Shown piece after piece: positions 1 through 12,173 of a stretch of 64,000 nt of DNA. The position numbers were made by a program, and so were the translations under genes. The notes under the pieces are model-generated. The model had not been told where the DNA came from, made no database searches, and was given only the letters and a program-made list of their open reading frames with translations. The stretch is from Siphonodentalium dalli (lineage: Eukaryota; Mollusca; Scaphopoda; Gadilida; Siphonodentaliidae): the NCBI GenBank assembly GCA_032622095.1, contig CP136068.1, forward strand, positions 132,005,989 through 132,069,988, read 5' to 3'. The stretch's first letter is position 1. Every line of letters starts with the position of its first letter.

Positions 1-600
1 CACTTCTTTCAGCTTGTGTGAGTGGTGAAAATACGTCAACAAAACTATACACAATGCGTCAAACTTATTATTTAGTTTAAATATCGTTTCTATATTCGCG
101 TTTTCAAATTCGCGTTTTGAAAAGTAGTCATTTCACGTTGTTGTACTTCGTCAAATAGCGCGTTTTTTATTCGCCAAATATAGTCAAAATAACGTTTAAA
201 TTTTTTCTCAAATATACGTTTTTGGAATCGCGTATTACGCGATTATAAAATGACCCATTTCATAACAATAAATTTAACGTAATGAATTAAATTCGAAATA
301 AAAATGTTTACTTTTTACTGTTTTTAAGTTAACATATTATGCCAAACACTGTATTTTTATACATTTTGGTGGCATTGCACTAAAGGATACACCTATTGGG
401 AGTACATTCGTTACTTTTATATGATTGTCTCTGTTATTTCATCATGATAATCGGCGGGGCATGATGTGTTGCTGTAATTTACGATTATTGCGTGAAAATA
501 CTGAGATAACACGTCATAGCCCAGGTAAAGTCTAGGTAAAGAGCATTTATATATATGACTCGCCATTTAATGACTCATGTGGTCTATGAATGATGTAAAT
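1..600. other. AT-rich sequence without recognisable gene
   Basis: Short TCGCGTTTT/CGCGTTTTT-like words recur at 90-240. No coding pattern was found. Confidence 0.5.
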
Positions 601-1690
601 AACGTGTTAGTTATAATGAAAATGAAGAGCGTTTATATACTTTACCAATAAAATAAACCCACATATATGTATAGAGTTGACACATTGGTTCAAAATCAGA
701 CATGTACATATTTGAACGCATTGCTTTCGTGCATATAATGGCTTATTGGTAAGAATATGTAGTGATTTTGCATTAAGAAAACATACATAAATCAGATTTG
801 TATACTTAGAACACATTACTTTCGTGTATATAATGACGTATACCACGTATATAGTGTACAAAGCCATAGACCTGTGTGTGAAAACTCAACAGTTTAACTG
901 TATATACGTCATAATGCATATAGATACTGTACTCGCTTCAAGAAACATTGGCACACAATCAGACATGTACATGCATACTTTGAACATGTTGCCTTCGTGC
1001 CTATATATGGCTTATTGGTATGACACAAAATCAGGCATGTATATATTTGAACGCATTACCTTCGTGCATATAATGACTTATTGGTAAGACACAACATACC
1101 ACCATAGAGCCGAGCGTATGTAGAACTGTATAGTTAACTATACATTAAAGAGCGTGTATACGTGATTTACCAGTGGAAATGGCATTTGTTATACGTCATA
1201 GCACATATAGATACTGTACTTGCTTTACGAAATATGGACATATATGGGTACATAGCAACAATGTATACCCGCGTTCTTATGCAGAAATCAGTAATGTATG
1301 CATTAAATGTTAACAACAATGAAAATGTACACTGTGTGAACCGCCATAGACATCAGAACTATTTACGAATTGATGTGTTGTGCTGAGTTGTTTTGAGAAG
1401 AATATATTAAATTAATATGCACACGCGTTCACATAGTAGGCCTGTCGTGCCATGAGAATGTCACGTGGTACATGCTTTGTATCCTCTGTGTAACAGACTA
1501 TATATATAAGAGTTACAATACATATAATTGAAGAAAAGAAAACACGAAGTAAGTATTATACACTAGTCTACATCAGATGTGCTCTTTATTTACTCCATGT
1601 ACTGGAGATTTTAGAGTAATAATATGAATGAACTATGACTAGAATACACGCGTCCACATAGTAGGTCTTTTTCAGGCGAATGGTTGATAA
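600..1690. repeat. Degenerate interspersed repeats (CATATAATGACTTATTGGTA type)
   Basis: A phrase like TTCGTGCATATAATGRCTTATTGG recurs near 727, 810, 997 and 1062, and ATAGATACTGTACT near 918 and 1207, showing old tandem duplication of a ~300-bp segment. The reading frames across it are short and share no domain. Confidence 0.5.
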
Positions 1691-1698
1691 CCCCATAC

Positions 1699-2872
1699 CA
1701 GGGTTGGGGTGATTACATGCCAATGTAATCGATTACGATTACAAATTACTTTTGATTTACATGATTACGATTACGATTACTGATTACATTTTTTCCAATG
1801 TAATCGATTACAATTACTTTAGTAAATGTAATCGATTACTTTTTGATTACATCTGATTACGATTGTTAGTTTCCAACCATTTTGATCGCATAGGAATAAA
1901 TTATGAAATAATTCAAATTAACACATCAAATTTGATTGAACAAAGACATCACTGCATAACATGGAAAATAGAAACGACTGAAACAATAGAAAGAAGCAAG
2001 CAATAAACATATAAACTTTTTACATTGACATGTATTGGAAAGGTTTCAACATGAAGTTATGCACCAACTTATTTGGAATACATTATGTTTTATGTGTATT
2101 TATTTATGTAAATATATTTTAATATATTTTTAATTTTCTTACATGGATTTAAACTAGCACATAATATTTATGAAAATATCACCAGAAACATTTAAAAATT
2201 ATTTTCATGTTCTGTTAGATTCAATACCCAACACAATGAAGATAACACTAAGATTTATTTGATGATCATCCGTTGTTAATCCTGATGAGGATTAAATGCG
2301 GCTTAACTCAATGAGTGCAGTAAATGACAAACCAGCTAATTAGGTCTACCTGTGTACATCACACATGCTTTGTTCAGTTAATTAGCCTTATTGTACCAGT
2401 GTGTCTCTACAGCCATTGTCTGCAGCAGACCCAATTCAATTTAATCCTAGCCTATTTGTTCATATTAGAACATTTCATTGTCTGGATCACAAGTTTATTG
2501 CCATTCATGCTGTATTCAACATGTGTGTATTGTTATCTGTGTCTACTGCCAGAATGTACATACACACTGTACCACTGACATAACAAATGACAAAATTGTA
2601 CTAACTTTCTAATATGTTGTTTGTATCGTTGCACACTCCACAGTACCAAAGTATGAGACTATGAGTATCCAATCGCCATCCATATGGATATTTTGGTAAA
2701 AGTAATCAAAAAGTAATCAAAATGTAATCATGATTACAGGTACATTTGAAAGTAATCGATTACGATTACTTGTAATCAAGAAATGTCATGATTACTGATT
2801 ACAGATGATTACTCCAAATTTTGTAATCGATTACTTTGATTACGATTACTGATTACGATTACCCAAACCCTG
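1699..2872. mobile_element. Non-autonomous hAT-like element with GTAATCGATTAC subterminal arrays
   Basis: Ends are CAGGGTTGGGG (left) and CCCAAACCCTG (right), inverted, flanked on both sides by the perfect 8-bp direct repeat CCCCATAC (1691-1698 and 2873-2880). An 8-bp duplication and CAGGG-type ends are the hAT signature. About 170 bp inside each end is packed with GTAATCGATTAC/GATTACGATTAC motifs, in inverted orientation overall. The middle (about 1880-2690) is AT-rich and holds no recognisable transposase; short frames at 2324-2583 look like chance. It must have been moved by a transposase from elsewhere. Confidence 0.85.
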
Positions 2873-3084
2873 CCCCATACACAATATAGCGTTTTGAGAA
2901 GAAAATGTGTCCACATAGTAGGCCTTTCGTGACATGAGACAGACTATCTCTATAGGATTTACAATACATATACTTGGTGAAAAGAATACAGGACCTCAGT
3001 TCCTACTTCTTTAGTCATATAAACGCTCTTTATCCCATATCTAAAAATAGCTTACCATGTGGTTTATGAACAAAAAGGGCTTTG

Positions 3085-3225
3085 TAAGACTATAGGTCCA
3101 TAGAAATACGCGGACAAACGGTCGCAAAATTAAGACTATAGGGCCATATAAATACACAGACAAAGGTCCCATAATTAAGACTATAGGGCCATAGAAATAC
3201 ACAGACAAAGGTCCAATTAAATGAG
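3085..3225. repeat. Short minisatellite, GACTATAGGGCCATA unit
   Basis: About three units of ~50-55 bp: GACTATAGGKCCATA, then ARATACRCRGACAAA, then GGTC. The same unit family reappears at 6496-6617. Confidence 0.65.
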
Positions 3226-3639
3226 GCCGCAATATAGGCTGTCGGTCTACCTAGATCTTAGTATGCTTAGCTTGCTTTCTCTACCCTCACTATCCTATAC
3301 ACACGTAATCGACTAGAGAATGAACATCGTTCGGTTAGATTCTATGTCCAAATAAGGCCATGGAGACCTATCATATTCCAAGTACATAACATTTACAGAT
3401 GAAGCATAGTTTTAATGTGTTATAACTTGAAAGGAAATCTGCCGTATATATAACTAATGCGAATGCTTTAGACCAGATTTTGACATTCTAAATGATACAA
3501 ATGCTTGCATATTAGTCAAAGTGAAGAGTGAGGGCGCATTTTCTAAATTAATTAACACCTTATCATTAACAGAAACAAACAATTCCATTCGAAATACATT
3601 CATAATGCAGATAATTGAGTTGCCTATTTACAGGTAATT

Positions 3640-5110
3640 TACAGTTATATGTGATGGATACCTTTACGGTAAGGGACCCCTCGGTTACAATACCACGAGC
3701 GTCTGTATCGATGGATACGCTGAATTAGGTTTAAATGCATAAGTGACGTGTACCTTTAAGGTATGTGTCCACATGTATAATAGTACGCTATAGGAACCAT
3801 TTATAGAAATCATCACCTTCATTTCCTACAGGATTACCTCGAATGTACATGCATATGTGATGTATAACTTGAAGACCCATTGAATTAAATGAACTTACTA
3901 TGGTTGATATGTTCACACCAATGTGTAATGTATTGTTTAATTACAGAATGTCCTAAAGTGACGTGTACCTTTAAGGCATGTGACCATAATACGGTCAATT
4001 GTATGAGCCATTCTGTAGTAAATAATGACGCACCATTACTATAGAAAACCTTCATTCCCATAGGGTTGCCTCGTGCATCGAATGTACACGCATACGTGAC
4101 GTATAACTTGAAGGACAATCCGTTATATTGTTGTGGCTTAACGTACATCGCGTCAATTATATATGAATGAAAGCATGTAGCTTGATAAAAAATATATGGT
4201 AAACGAGGGGGAAAGAGACCATTTTGAGCGTTTGTATCGATAGATACGCTGAATTAGGTTTAAATGACGTGTACCTTTAAGGTATGAGACCACAGTTATA
4301 ATAGTACGCTATATGAACCATTTATGAAGTAAAAAACAAATCAATACCTTAGCCCCAGGTGTACTAGTGTGACTAGTTTGATATGTTCAAATGTGCAATA
4401 TGTTACCTCTTGCATCAAATGTATATGCATACAGTTCAAATGTGCAATATGTTACCTCTTGCATCAAATGTATATGCGTAGCTGTTATCAAACTATCAAC
4501 GAAGGTTATATTGCAAACGCTGAGGCATACACAATGTGTTCCTGTAATATGCACACACCAATAGTGCATCCCTTTAACGTCTACATGTACATCGAATGTA
4601 CACGAATATGTGACGTATAACTTGATCTCCAATTTGGAATGTACATGCATATGTGACATATAACTTAAAGGCCAATTTGATACAATGCTGTGGTTAATGG
4701 GTAATTTTAGATGAATTAAAGCATGTATATTGCTAACATGTATGTCAAATGAGGGGGAATTTTGAAAATAAAAAGCGTTTTATTGATGGATTAAGTTTAA
4801 ATGCTTCATTTTAAATATGAATTTATTAAACAATGGACATTCCGACAATTTTGAAAATAAAGAGCGTTTTAGTGATGGATACGAAGAATTAGGTTTAAAT
4901 GCATACGGGACGTGTACCTTTAAGGAATGTAACCCACATGTGTTCCATTGTATGAACCATTTCTGACGTAAATGACGACACTGTGAGACTATTGTGATTG
5001 ATTTAAATGAGCTTACTTCATGTATCGCCTGTTCATTTAATTTTCACGCGAATCTGACGTATAACTTGAAGACTAATATGTTTTAATGTTCGAGTTGTTT
5101 AACATAAAGG
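3640..5110. repeat. Degenerate tandem repeat, several hundred bp per unit
   Basis: Blocks GACGTGTACCTTTAAGG (near 3743, 3961, 4266, 4909) alternate with TGACGTATAACTTGAAG-like blocks (near 3860, 4096, 4611, 4653, 5051), spacing about 300-400 bp. A further inner duplication of TTCAAATGTGCAATATGTTA occurs at 4386 and 4437. No coding sense was found. Confidence 0.65.
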
Positions 5111-6490
5111 GGTTCAATTTTATTTGAATGATAGCATGCATATTGATAAAATCAATGTTAAAAGGTTTGGCCTGAAAAGTATGGCATTTTAGAAGATGCT
5201 AAATGAAATAATACCAATATCTAGGTGAATGCTCAATGGTTTGAATGAGAAGTTAATTAAGAATCTTCGAGAAATGTTCTTGTCAGCCTGTAATCGATTG
5301 CATGCATGATTGTGTTGTAACAGGCAGATCACGTGACGCCTTTGATAAAAATGGCTATGGAGAAACGCTTTTGTCATTGGATTTTCAGAATATATTCCAA
5401 GCTTTCTTTAGCGGATAATTTATTGATTATGACAGATGGTGTGTCTGCGTGATTCATAAAGCCTTAACAAGCTCAATTGAAAAGTATAAAGAGCGTTCAC
5501 TTGCAGGTAAAAAATATTGATATTTTAGGGGCCAAATTGATATATCCACTAGGTAGTTCATACGTCGAGACAGGCAACAAAGGACTCATTATACATTGCA
5601 ATAAGCAACATTGATGAAAATTCGATGAGAATAATTAATCTGGCCATATATAATGGCACAGCGCTTTTAGGTGGAGGTGACTCGGTAAGTACAATACATA
5701 TCTCTGTATCTAATGCTGTTTAACGTGCTTTGAATGAATAATATGGAGGTGAATATCGACTGTGTACAATTGTCAAACGCATCTAGAGGCTCCATGAGCA
5801 AAGGCATTCATAATATTCTATAGTCATAATACCACCGGACTGGAGAAAAACATGTATTCTTTCATAGGGCTATGAGACAATTAATAGGGTAAATTTCCAT
5901 GCTTTGAATGAGAAACTAATTAAGAATCTTCGAGACCCATAAAGGCCACTCGTTTAACAAAATTAATTTAAGCTTTCCATAAAATTGGGAATTATAAAAG
6001 AACAGCAAGCTGCATGCTATTCGGTGAAACCTGTTTCTGTTAATTGTCACTGGTCAACTCAGCGGGTGTAATAATTATTACGGTATATTTTGAATGAGGC
6101 AGCTTTTGAAATCTGTGCTAATTGAATGCAATCGTATTTTGTATAGGCGAATACACTTTATTGATGGTGGGTGTTCGCATTAAATGCAGGCGGTTTGTGT
6201 TAGAAATTGTGGGGACCTTGATACATGTTACTGTTTTACGGCTGTACTCGTGTACGGCTTTGACCCCATTTCAATCATTTCCGGAACCGTGGGCATTAAC
6301 TCTTTTTCCAGAAAATTCCAGACATAAAATTGATTTTCCATAAACAGGCACGCAACGTGAGCAGAATTGATTTTTGTCTGAATAAATTAGAAAAAAGGAG
6401 GAAAGAGACCAATTAGAAAAAAGGAGGAGCTTTATTTATGAATTAGCCCTATAAAATAAATAGAAATTATAAAAAAGTGGTTTATTTACA
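5110..6490. other. No gene recognised; AT-rich with a few duplicated phrases
   Basis: GAGAARYTAATTAAGAATCTTCGAGA occurs at about 5247 and 5909, and TAGAAAAAAGGAGGA is doubled at 6388-6427. Otherwise featureless to me. Confidence 0.45.
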
Positions 6491-6495
6491 ATGAG

Positions 6496-6617
6496 GGCTT
6501 TAGGGCCATATGAATACGTATACAAAAGGCCCATAGTAAGACTATAGGGACATAACATAGATATACAAAAGGCTCCTAGTAAGACTATAGGTCCATATAA
6601 ATAGACATACAAAGGGG
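6496..6617. repeat. Second locus of the GACTATAGGGCCATA minisatellite
   Basis: Three units containing TAGGGCCATA...ATACAAAAGGCYC..TAGTAAGACTATAGG. Same orientation and unit as at 3085-3225. Confidence 0.6.
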
Positions 6618-6619
6618 CC

Positions 6620-7205
6620 CACTACCACCCTCAGACGTAGTGTGGAACCCTTATAAATGGGAGGGGTTTAAAGATATTAAAAGACATGCACCTTGGTACA
6701 GTCAGCCCCTATATCATCACAGCCACACCACTTGCGATATTATTGCCGACGTCCTGACGCAGTATTTGAGAGATATATTGACAGCCAGTTGTGTGCACGT
6801 CAAAATGAGTTGTCCCGGCTCATGAATGTAAGAAGCCACTAAGTCAACAAACTAAATAGATCCAATTGATATGAAATTATTTATTTATAAATTATAATAC
6901 ATTTTTATAAATAATTAAATACTTAATTGTTCACTATCACATATAGGAAGTTGTGAAGTAGCAAATTTTCTTTTCATCGCGTTGATCTATTGCTGATTCC
7001 GCCCATTTGTGCAAACGCTGCACCAGAAGTCACATGATTTTTTTTCTTCTAAAAGTGGTCCCGGTCGAAAATTTCAACGACACGATATATCGTAAATTAT
7101 GTGCGACGTCACACACACGTAAGCCCGTTACATATACACGACTAGGAGCTCGGCGCTGTACGCTCAGCAAGGTCGGTGAAGTGTTTCATGGGACTGTGGT
7201 CAGAT
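6620..7205. other. No gene recognised
   Basis: Unique-looking AT-rich sequence with short frames only (6640-6825, 7007-7207) and no motif I can name. Confidence 0.4.
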
Positions 7206-7207
7206 AA

Positions 7208-7640
7208 TAAAGGTACTCAATCCGATCAGAGGGTCCCCATATCATCAACAAAATTTCTTCAAAACGCTTTAGTTATCAGAATCGATTCATTGCAACAAAA
7301 TAATGCTAACCACTGTCAACTATGGTACAAAATTTCCAAAAACGTGTTATTTATCAACATTTTGTTCAACGATATATGGCCGTATTATCACTTGAGTATT
7401 CACGAAAATTGACCGTATTACCACTTGTTTTAGAGTTATCATCTTCATCCGCAATTTTGACAGAGTCCATCCTTTTGACGGCGTGTTTCTGGGCCACAAA
7501 CAATTGAAATAACACATTTCAAAATCGATATCTGATCACTCTGAGCTTTGATGGGTAGGTTCCTCGAATCAAATATTTGTTACCCCCGAAGCCAAAGAAA
7601 CAGTAGTTTAGGGGTGTGTTATAGGATTGAGTACCTTTAT
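7208..7640. mobile_element. MITE, AAAGGTACTCAATCCGAT family, copy 1
   Basis: Inverted ends TAAAGGTACTCAATCCGATC and GGATTGAGTACCTTTA. The inside has the family words TTAGAGTTATC and CTTTGATGGG near the right half. No transposase frame. Confidence 0.75.
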
Positions 7641-8390
7641 TTATTGTGCACATAATATGCAGTCATTGTAACGACTGACACGATATTGCTCCAAGGCAAC
7701 ATAGAACGTATGGGTACATCAAGTTCTGAAAGAGAGAGTGCGTTCGATTGAGAGGGATACTTTGAGCCCCTTCTTCGTCAGGTTCTTGCGATCGGTCGAA
7801 TTTTTCCGACATCGCCAACATCTGAAGGATCGAAATTTACGATGGACAAGATTTCAATGCCACTTGTCTCATAATGTTCCTCTTTGGTCAGAGGGAATCG
7901 ACACACTCGGCATGCTTTATAGTTTTGGAAACAGATTCGCCAAGATGAAGTAGATCTTTATCACAATCAGATCCCAACCTGATTGAGTGGGTCTGTTGTA
8001 AATTGTCAGGGGAAATATAACGGAACTCTCCAGATACAACAATGCCAGTCAATCGTTTAGGTGCCTCTTATTTTGGAGAGCCAGCCGGGGGAATACTCGC
8101 AATTCCCACCATACTGTGGAATTGAGTATTGCCATCTAATGTGCATTATCGAAAACAGATTTGTGAATTTGGTCAGCGTTGGCGATGGTCCCTTGTGAAG
8201 CATAATTGAGGAAATATATCGCTGAACCTCTCAGTAGCTCGAAGAAGACATCAAGGTTCAAAATGGCAATTGGTTCCCTCGTGGCACAATTTCTATGTGT
8301 ATAGACTGCAAAAAAACGCGGTCGGCATGCACTTATTACGCGCGCTCCGCGTGTATACTAATGTACCAATTCTTGTTTCGCCTGGGCACT
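7641..8390. other. No gene recognised
   Basis: Mixed-composition sequence with a 71-codon plus frame (7738-7953) that shows no domain. Nothing else supported. Confidence 0.4.
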
Positions 8391-8394
8391 GGAG

Positions 8395-8725
8395 TTTGCG
8401 CTGGGGTTTTTATTTATAGAAATGGGAATTTATGGGATGGATTTAAAAGTCGGACTGCTCGACTCGGAGGCCGAGTCCGGTAAAAGGCGTAGTTGGGAAT
8501 TTCAAATTCGATTATTGTAGTTAACGTTATGTCAATTTGTAAGTCTTATATTTCAACTTTTGTGGACACGTTTCGTTCTGCAGCCCACCGGTGGTTGTGG
8601 TCGGAAACGGCGGAGTCGGCCGCCGGTTCGTTAATTAGGTGCTGGTTGTTATTATTATTTTAACGGAATTCTGAGTTGGTCATTCACGAAACCAATATAT
8701 TTTATATTCTATAATTACAATCATG
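8395..8725 (+). repeat. Dispersed element, inverted relative to a copy at 63155-63375
   Basis: Segments TTTATAGAAATGGGAA, GGACTCGGCCTCCG-type (complement) and TTCACGAAACCAATATATTT match the reverse complement of 63160-63370. The two copies differ inside by indels. Confidence 0.65.
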
Positions 8726-8764
8726 GGTATATAATATATGATTTTTCTTATCACAGAAATATAG

Positions 8765-8904
8765 AATATACGCAGTGTTTCTGAGTAACAAATTTAATCC
8801 ACGAGGGGGATTGGCGATTTACACCACGAGCTTCAGCGAGTGGTGTAAATCGCCAATCCCACGAGTGGATTAAATTTGATATTCAGAAACACTATGCGTA
8901 TATT
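8765..8904. repeat. Long near-perfect palindrome
   Basis: Arms of ~65 bp around position 8833: AATATACGCAGTGTTTCTGA ... GGCGATTTACACCACGAGC | TTCAGC | GAGTGGTGTAAATCGCC ... TGCGTATATT. It could form a cruciform, or an RNA hairpin. Confidence 0.8.
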
Positions 8905-9234
8905 TTGTTTATGCCACGATCTTTACAATGTGAAAATCGTTATTTCCAATTTAATCGCCATCAAACTATTTTCAAACGACGAAAACATGATCCGTTTACG
9001 CTTTGCAACGGCACCCATTTTTCGATACCACAGTTGTGGGTTAAACCTTTACCTTGCCGCGCATTGATATCAGAACACTGGAAAGTAAGAAAACAACACA
9101 GACCTCTTTTAAGTGAACAAATTATAGTTTAAACAAATAATAAATATATATCACAGCTTTCAATATCACAATTTATTAATTGTCCATGTGTACATCACAC
9201 TGTGTGTACTCATAGTATGTTTAACACAATAATT

Positions 9235-11048
9235 TAATTGATCATATATCACAAGTTTTTCAAACTGAACACTCAGGGACTTTTAGCTTAGTCTTCCATC
9301 AAGAAACCTAATCACTTTTAATTTTAGCGCGGATGGATACGAGTGAGATATCGATATCTCACTAGACGGATAACGGTTTGTATCTGATGCAAAAATACTA
9401 TTATTTGATAGCTTAGTCCGTGACAACTTTTCTGGAAGGAACTGTTTTTCATCCGCGGAAGTCATTTCGTGAGTTAAATGTCATGCGATGGATAAACACT
9501 TTTCCGTTCAAACTGTATGGAGAAAGTTTAATCCACTCTGCGAAGTTTAATCAACAGTAGGCACGTTTAATCAACAGGTGTTCATTAAATGTAAAATTTA
9601 AACAGATGGCTTTATTTATATAGTAAGATAGGCGATCGTGGTATAATGGTGTGGTGTGTCTCAGCTGGTTTCTCTGACTGTTTATCTCCTCATTCTCCCG
9701 ACGCCGTGTTGGCGCTATGACATCATGCAAAAAGGCCTGTAGTGTATCCGGTAGTATCTCAGTCGATAGAGATAAAGAGTCTGGTGTTGATTACATAACA
9801 CAATGTTACTATATGCTAAGCTATCAAATAATAGTGTTTTTGCATCAGATAAAAAAAACCGTTATCCGTCTAGTGAGATATCGATTTCTCCCACCCCCTA
9901 CACACTTTAGCACAGGCAGCCAGTGTGAGATAGCTGGGTGAGATTTCCCTGTCTCACATAACACGTGACCATCTATCTCACACCACCCACGTGACTGCTT
10001 TACCTATTTAATTAAGAGCCGGAACTAATTTAACAATCCGTCATCACGTTTTGTGTGAACTAAAACAGATCAAAACAATGGCGACCAACCAGTTACGCTT
10101 CACGTTTCAAGTCAATAAATACGGACGAATTCGTGGACGCTAATACAAATGGAGATAGGCCTCAACTGTTAATCACGAAAAACCTTCAACATAACCTCAC
10201 TTGCAGACACATAGTTACATATATAACATGAAATATAAACGACTAATTTGTGAACATATTCCATAAAACGGAAGACCCCCAAGCGAAACTGGCACATTTC
10301 GTAACAGGTAAACAATAGCCGCTTCACAAATGACGAACGAAATAATTCCACATTCGAACAGTTGTCATCGTCGAACGCGTCTAACTAACATTTGTCTATC
10401 ATATATTCACATGTTTCCTTTTCAAATGGTATCGATATGGTCATTTCCGATGACAAACACGGTTAGTCCAGTTGTATATACTTCATATCAATACGCGCGT
10501 TTCTCGGAATTTATGCAGGTGCAATGATGTGACGTGTCCGTGTCGTTTTCACAATCTTGACCGTGTCGATTTCACTCTAACGTATTAACCCTGCGCGCAC
10601 GGGTAACGCGCTTTGTTTTTATCGTATATACCTTTGGTATATACCGAAATCATCCCAGTTAATCACGAATATCGCATCAGATTTCTCCCCAGATATACCG
10701 TTACGAAGCTACTGGAATGTGCCAAAGATTGGTATAAAACAAAAAATCGGAATGAGGCTCTTGGGTTGGGAGAAAAATGATCCATCATGACCTGGGGTGT
10801 GGGATGGAAAAATCTCACCCTCGGGGCCAGATATTTGGTCCGGACACTCGGCAAGCCTCGTGTCCGGCCCAAATATCTGGCCCCTCGGGTGAGATTTTTC
10901 CATCCCACACCCCAGGTCATGATGGATAATATTAATCTCACTTGTATCCATCTGAGCTCAAATTAAAAGTGATTCGGTTCTTGACGGAAGACTGTGCTAC
11001 AAGTCCCTGAGTGTTCAGGTTGAAAAATTTGTAATATGTGATCAATTA
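9235..11048. mobile_element. Large foldback element with nested palindromes
   Basis: The outer inverted arms are 9235-9350 and about 10930-11048 (ACACTCAGGGACTT...AATCACTTTTAAT / ATTAAAAGTGATT...AAGTCCCTGAGTGT). An inner pair, 9339-9416 and 9819-9893, shares CTAGACGGATAACGGTTT and CTATCAAATAATAGT. A third, perfect-looking palindrome sits at 10781-10925. I see no transposase; frames inside are short. Confidence 0.6.
10781..10925. repeat. Near-perfect ~145-bp palindrome
   Basis: Reads ATCATGACCTGGGGTGTGGG ... GGCCAGATATTTGG ... centre near 10852 ... CCAAATATCTGGCC ... CCACACCCCAGGTCATGAT. The 92- and 80-codon minus frames that cross it are products of the palindrome, not genes. Confidence 0.85.
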
Positions 11049-11230
11049 AATTTTGTTGTTAATCATACAACGATGTTAGCCCCTTTATCCCTCAACAGTC
11101 TGTCTGAAAAAGTGAACTATTTGTATATGCACAAGGTCATTACCATGGCATATTGTATACACATTTGCGCTTTTTACTCTTGTTTCGAGTTGAGCCATGT
11201 GCCAACTGAGCGGAGCATTTAATAAACAGA

Positions 11231-11399
11231 ATATCTACACTTTCTTGTTGGATATGGTAATTATCTCATTCGTGATAACAAAACAGTTAATGTCCACTCG
11301 TGGCAGAGCCACTCATGGAAGTTCATTTTTGTTTGTCAGCACTCGTGAGATAATGCCCATATCCAACCACAACCAAAACGTGTAGATATCCTCTATGTA
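11231..11399. repeat. Imperfect palindrome
   Basis: The arms share GATATCTACAC/GTGTAGATATC, TTGGATATGG/CCATATCCAA and TATCTCA..CGTGA; centre near 11303 (CTCGTGGCAGAGCCACTC). Probably a foldback MITE. Confidence 0.65.
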
Positions 11400-11526
11400 T
11401 ATGGTTGACCGAATATCATCGCGAACTATAGCAGTTGCATACGTTCTTCAGTATTAGTAGTACATTTGCTCGTGTACCCCGAATCGTACAGTATTCTGTC
11501 CGACGGAACTCTGAACGTCACCACAT

Positions 11527-11888
11527 TTAACCCTTTACCCAACAGAAGGGCCCTGTGCCAATGCATTCTCTTATATATGCGAGTCGACCATAGGTCGCCT
11601 CGCATATATAAGAGAATACATTGGCTTAACACATATTAAAAATGATAAAATTGTCAAAGAATGTAGGCCAATGCATTCTCTTATATATGCGAGGCGACCT
11701 ATGGTCGACTCGCATATATAAGAGAATGCATTGGCACAGGGCATAACTGTAACCATCACAATGTGGTCAATGAACCGGTTCCAATGATATCCATATTTGT
11801 ATGGTGTTATTGAGACAGACCGAAAATATTTTAGGCTGTTGAAGCTTTATTTGGGCGTTTTTGGCCGTTTTGTTGGGTAAAGGGTTAA
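11527..11888. mobile_element. piggyBac-like double-hairpin MITE, copy 1
   Basis: TTAA on both ends and inverted termini TTAACCCTTTACCCAACA / TGTTGGGTAAAGGGTTAA. Inside are two separate long hairpins (about 11555-11626 and 11666-11736), each ATTCTCTTATATATGCGA... folding on a centre CGACCATAGGTCG. It is in the reverse orientation relative to copies 2 and 3. Specific use of TTAA and the CCCTTT start fit the piggyBac superfamily; there is no transposase. Confidence 0.8.
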
Positions 11889-12173
11889 AGGGTTTGACGA
11901 AATAACGCAGATATTTGAAGAAGTACTTTTAAAGGTAGAGAGAGTTGTTGGTCGTGATGTGTCCGGGATTTTTATATTTTAAAGCCTGGGCCATTGCGAA
12001 CCACTTTTATCGACATAAGTCCCCTTTTATGAGTTTCCCCATCTTTACGAGATGGTCAAAGTGCCCATCAGGGGTGCGTCACCGAGCCCGAAGACCGGCG
12101 TCTGTCCACCATGACCACTCGACCTCCTTACCCATCATGTGAAACTCCCGTCCGCATCAAGTTGCTACCTTTG

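Noticed and set aside
10663-10951. 92- and 80-codon minus frames
   Set aside because: They cross a near-perfect palindrome, which mirrors the codons of both arms; no domain.
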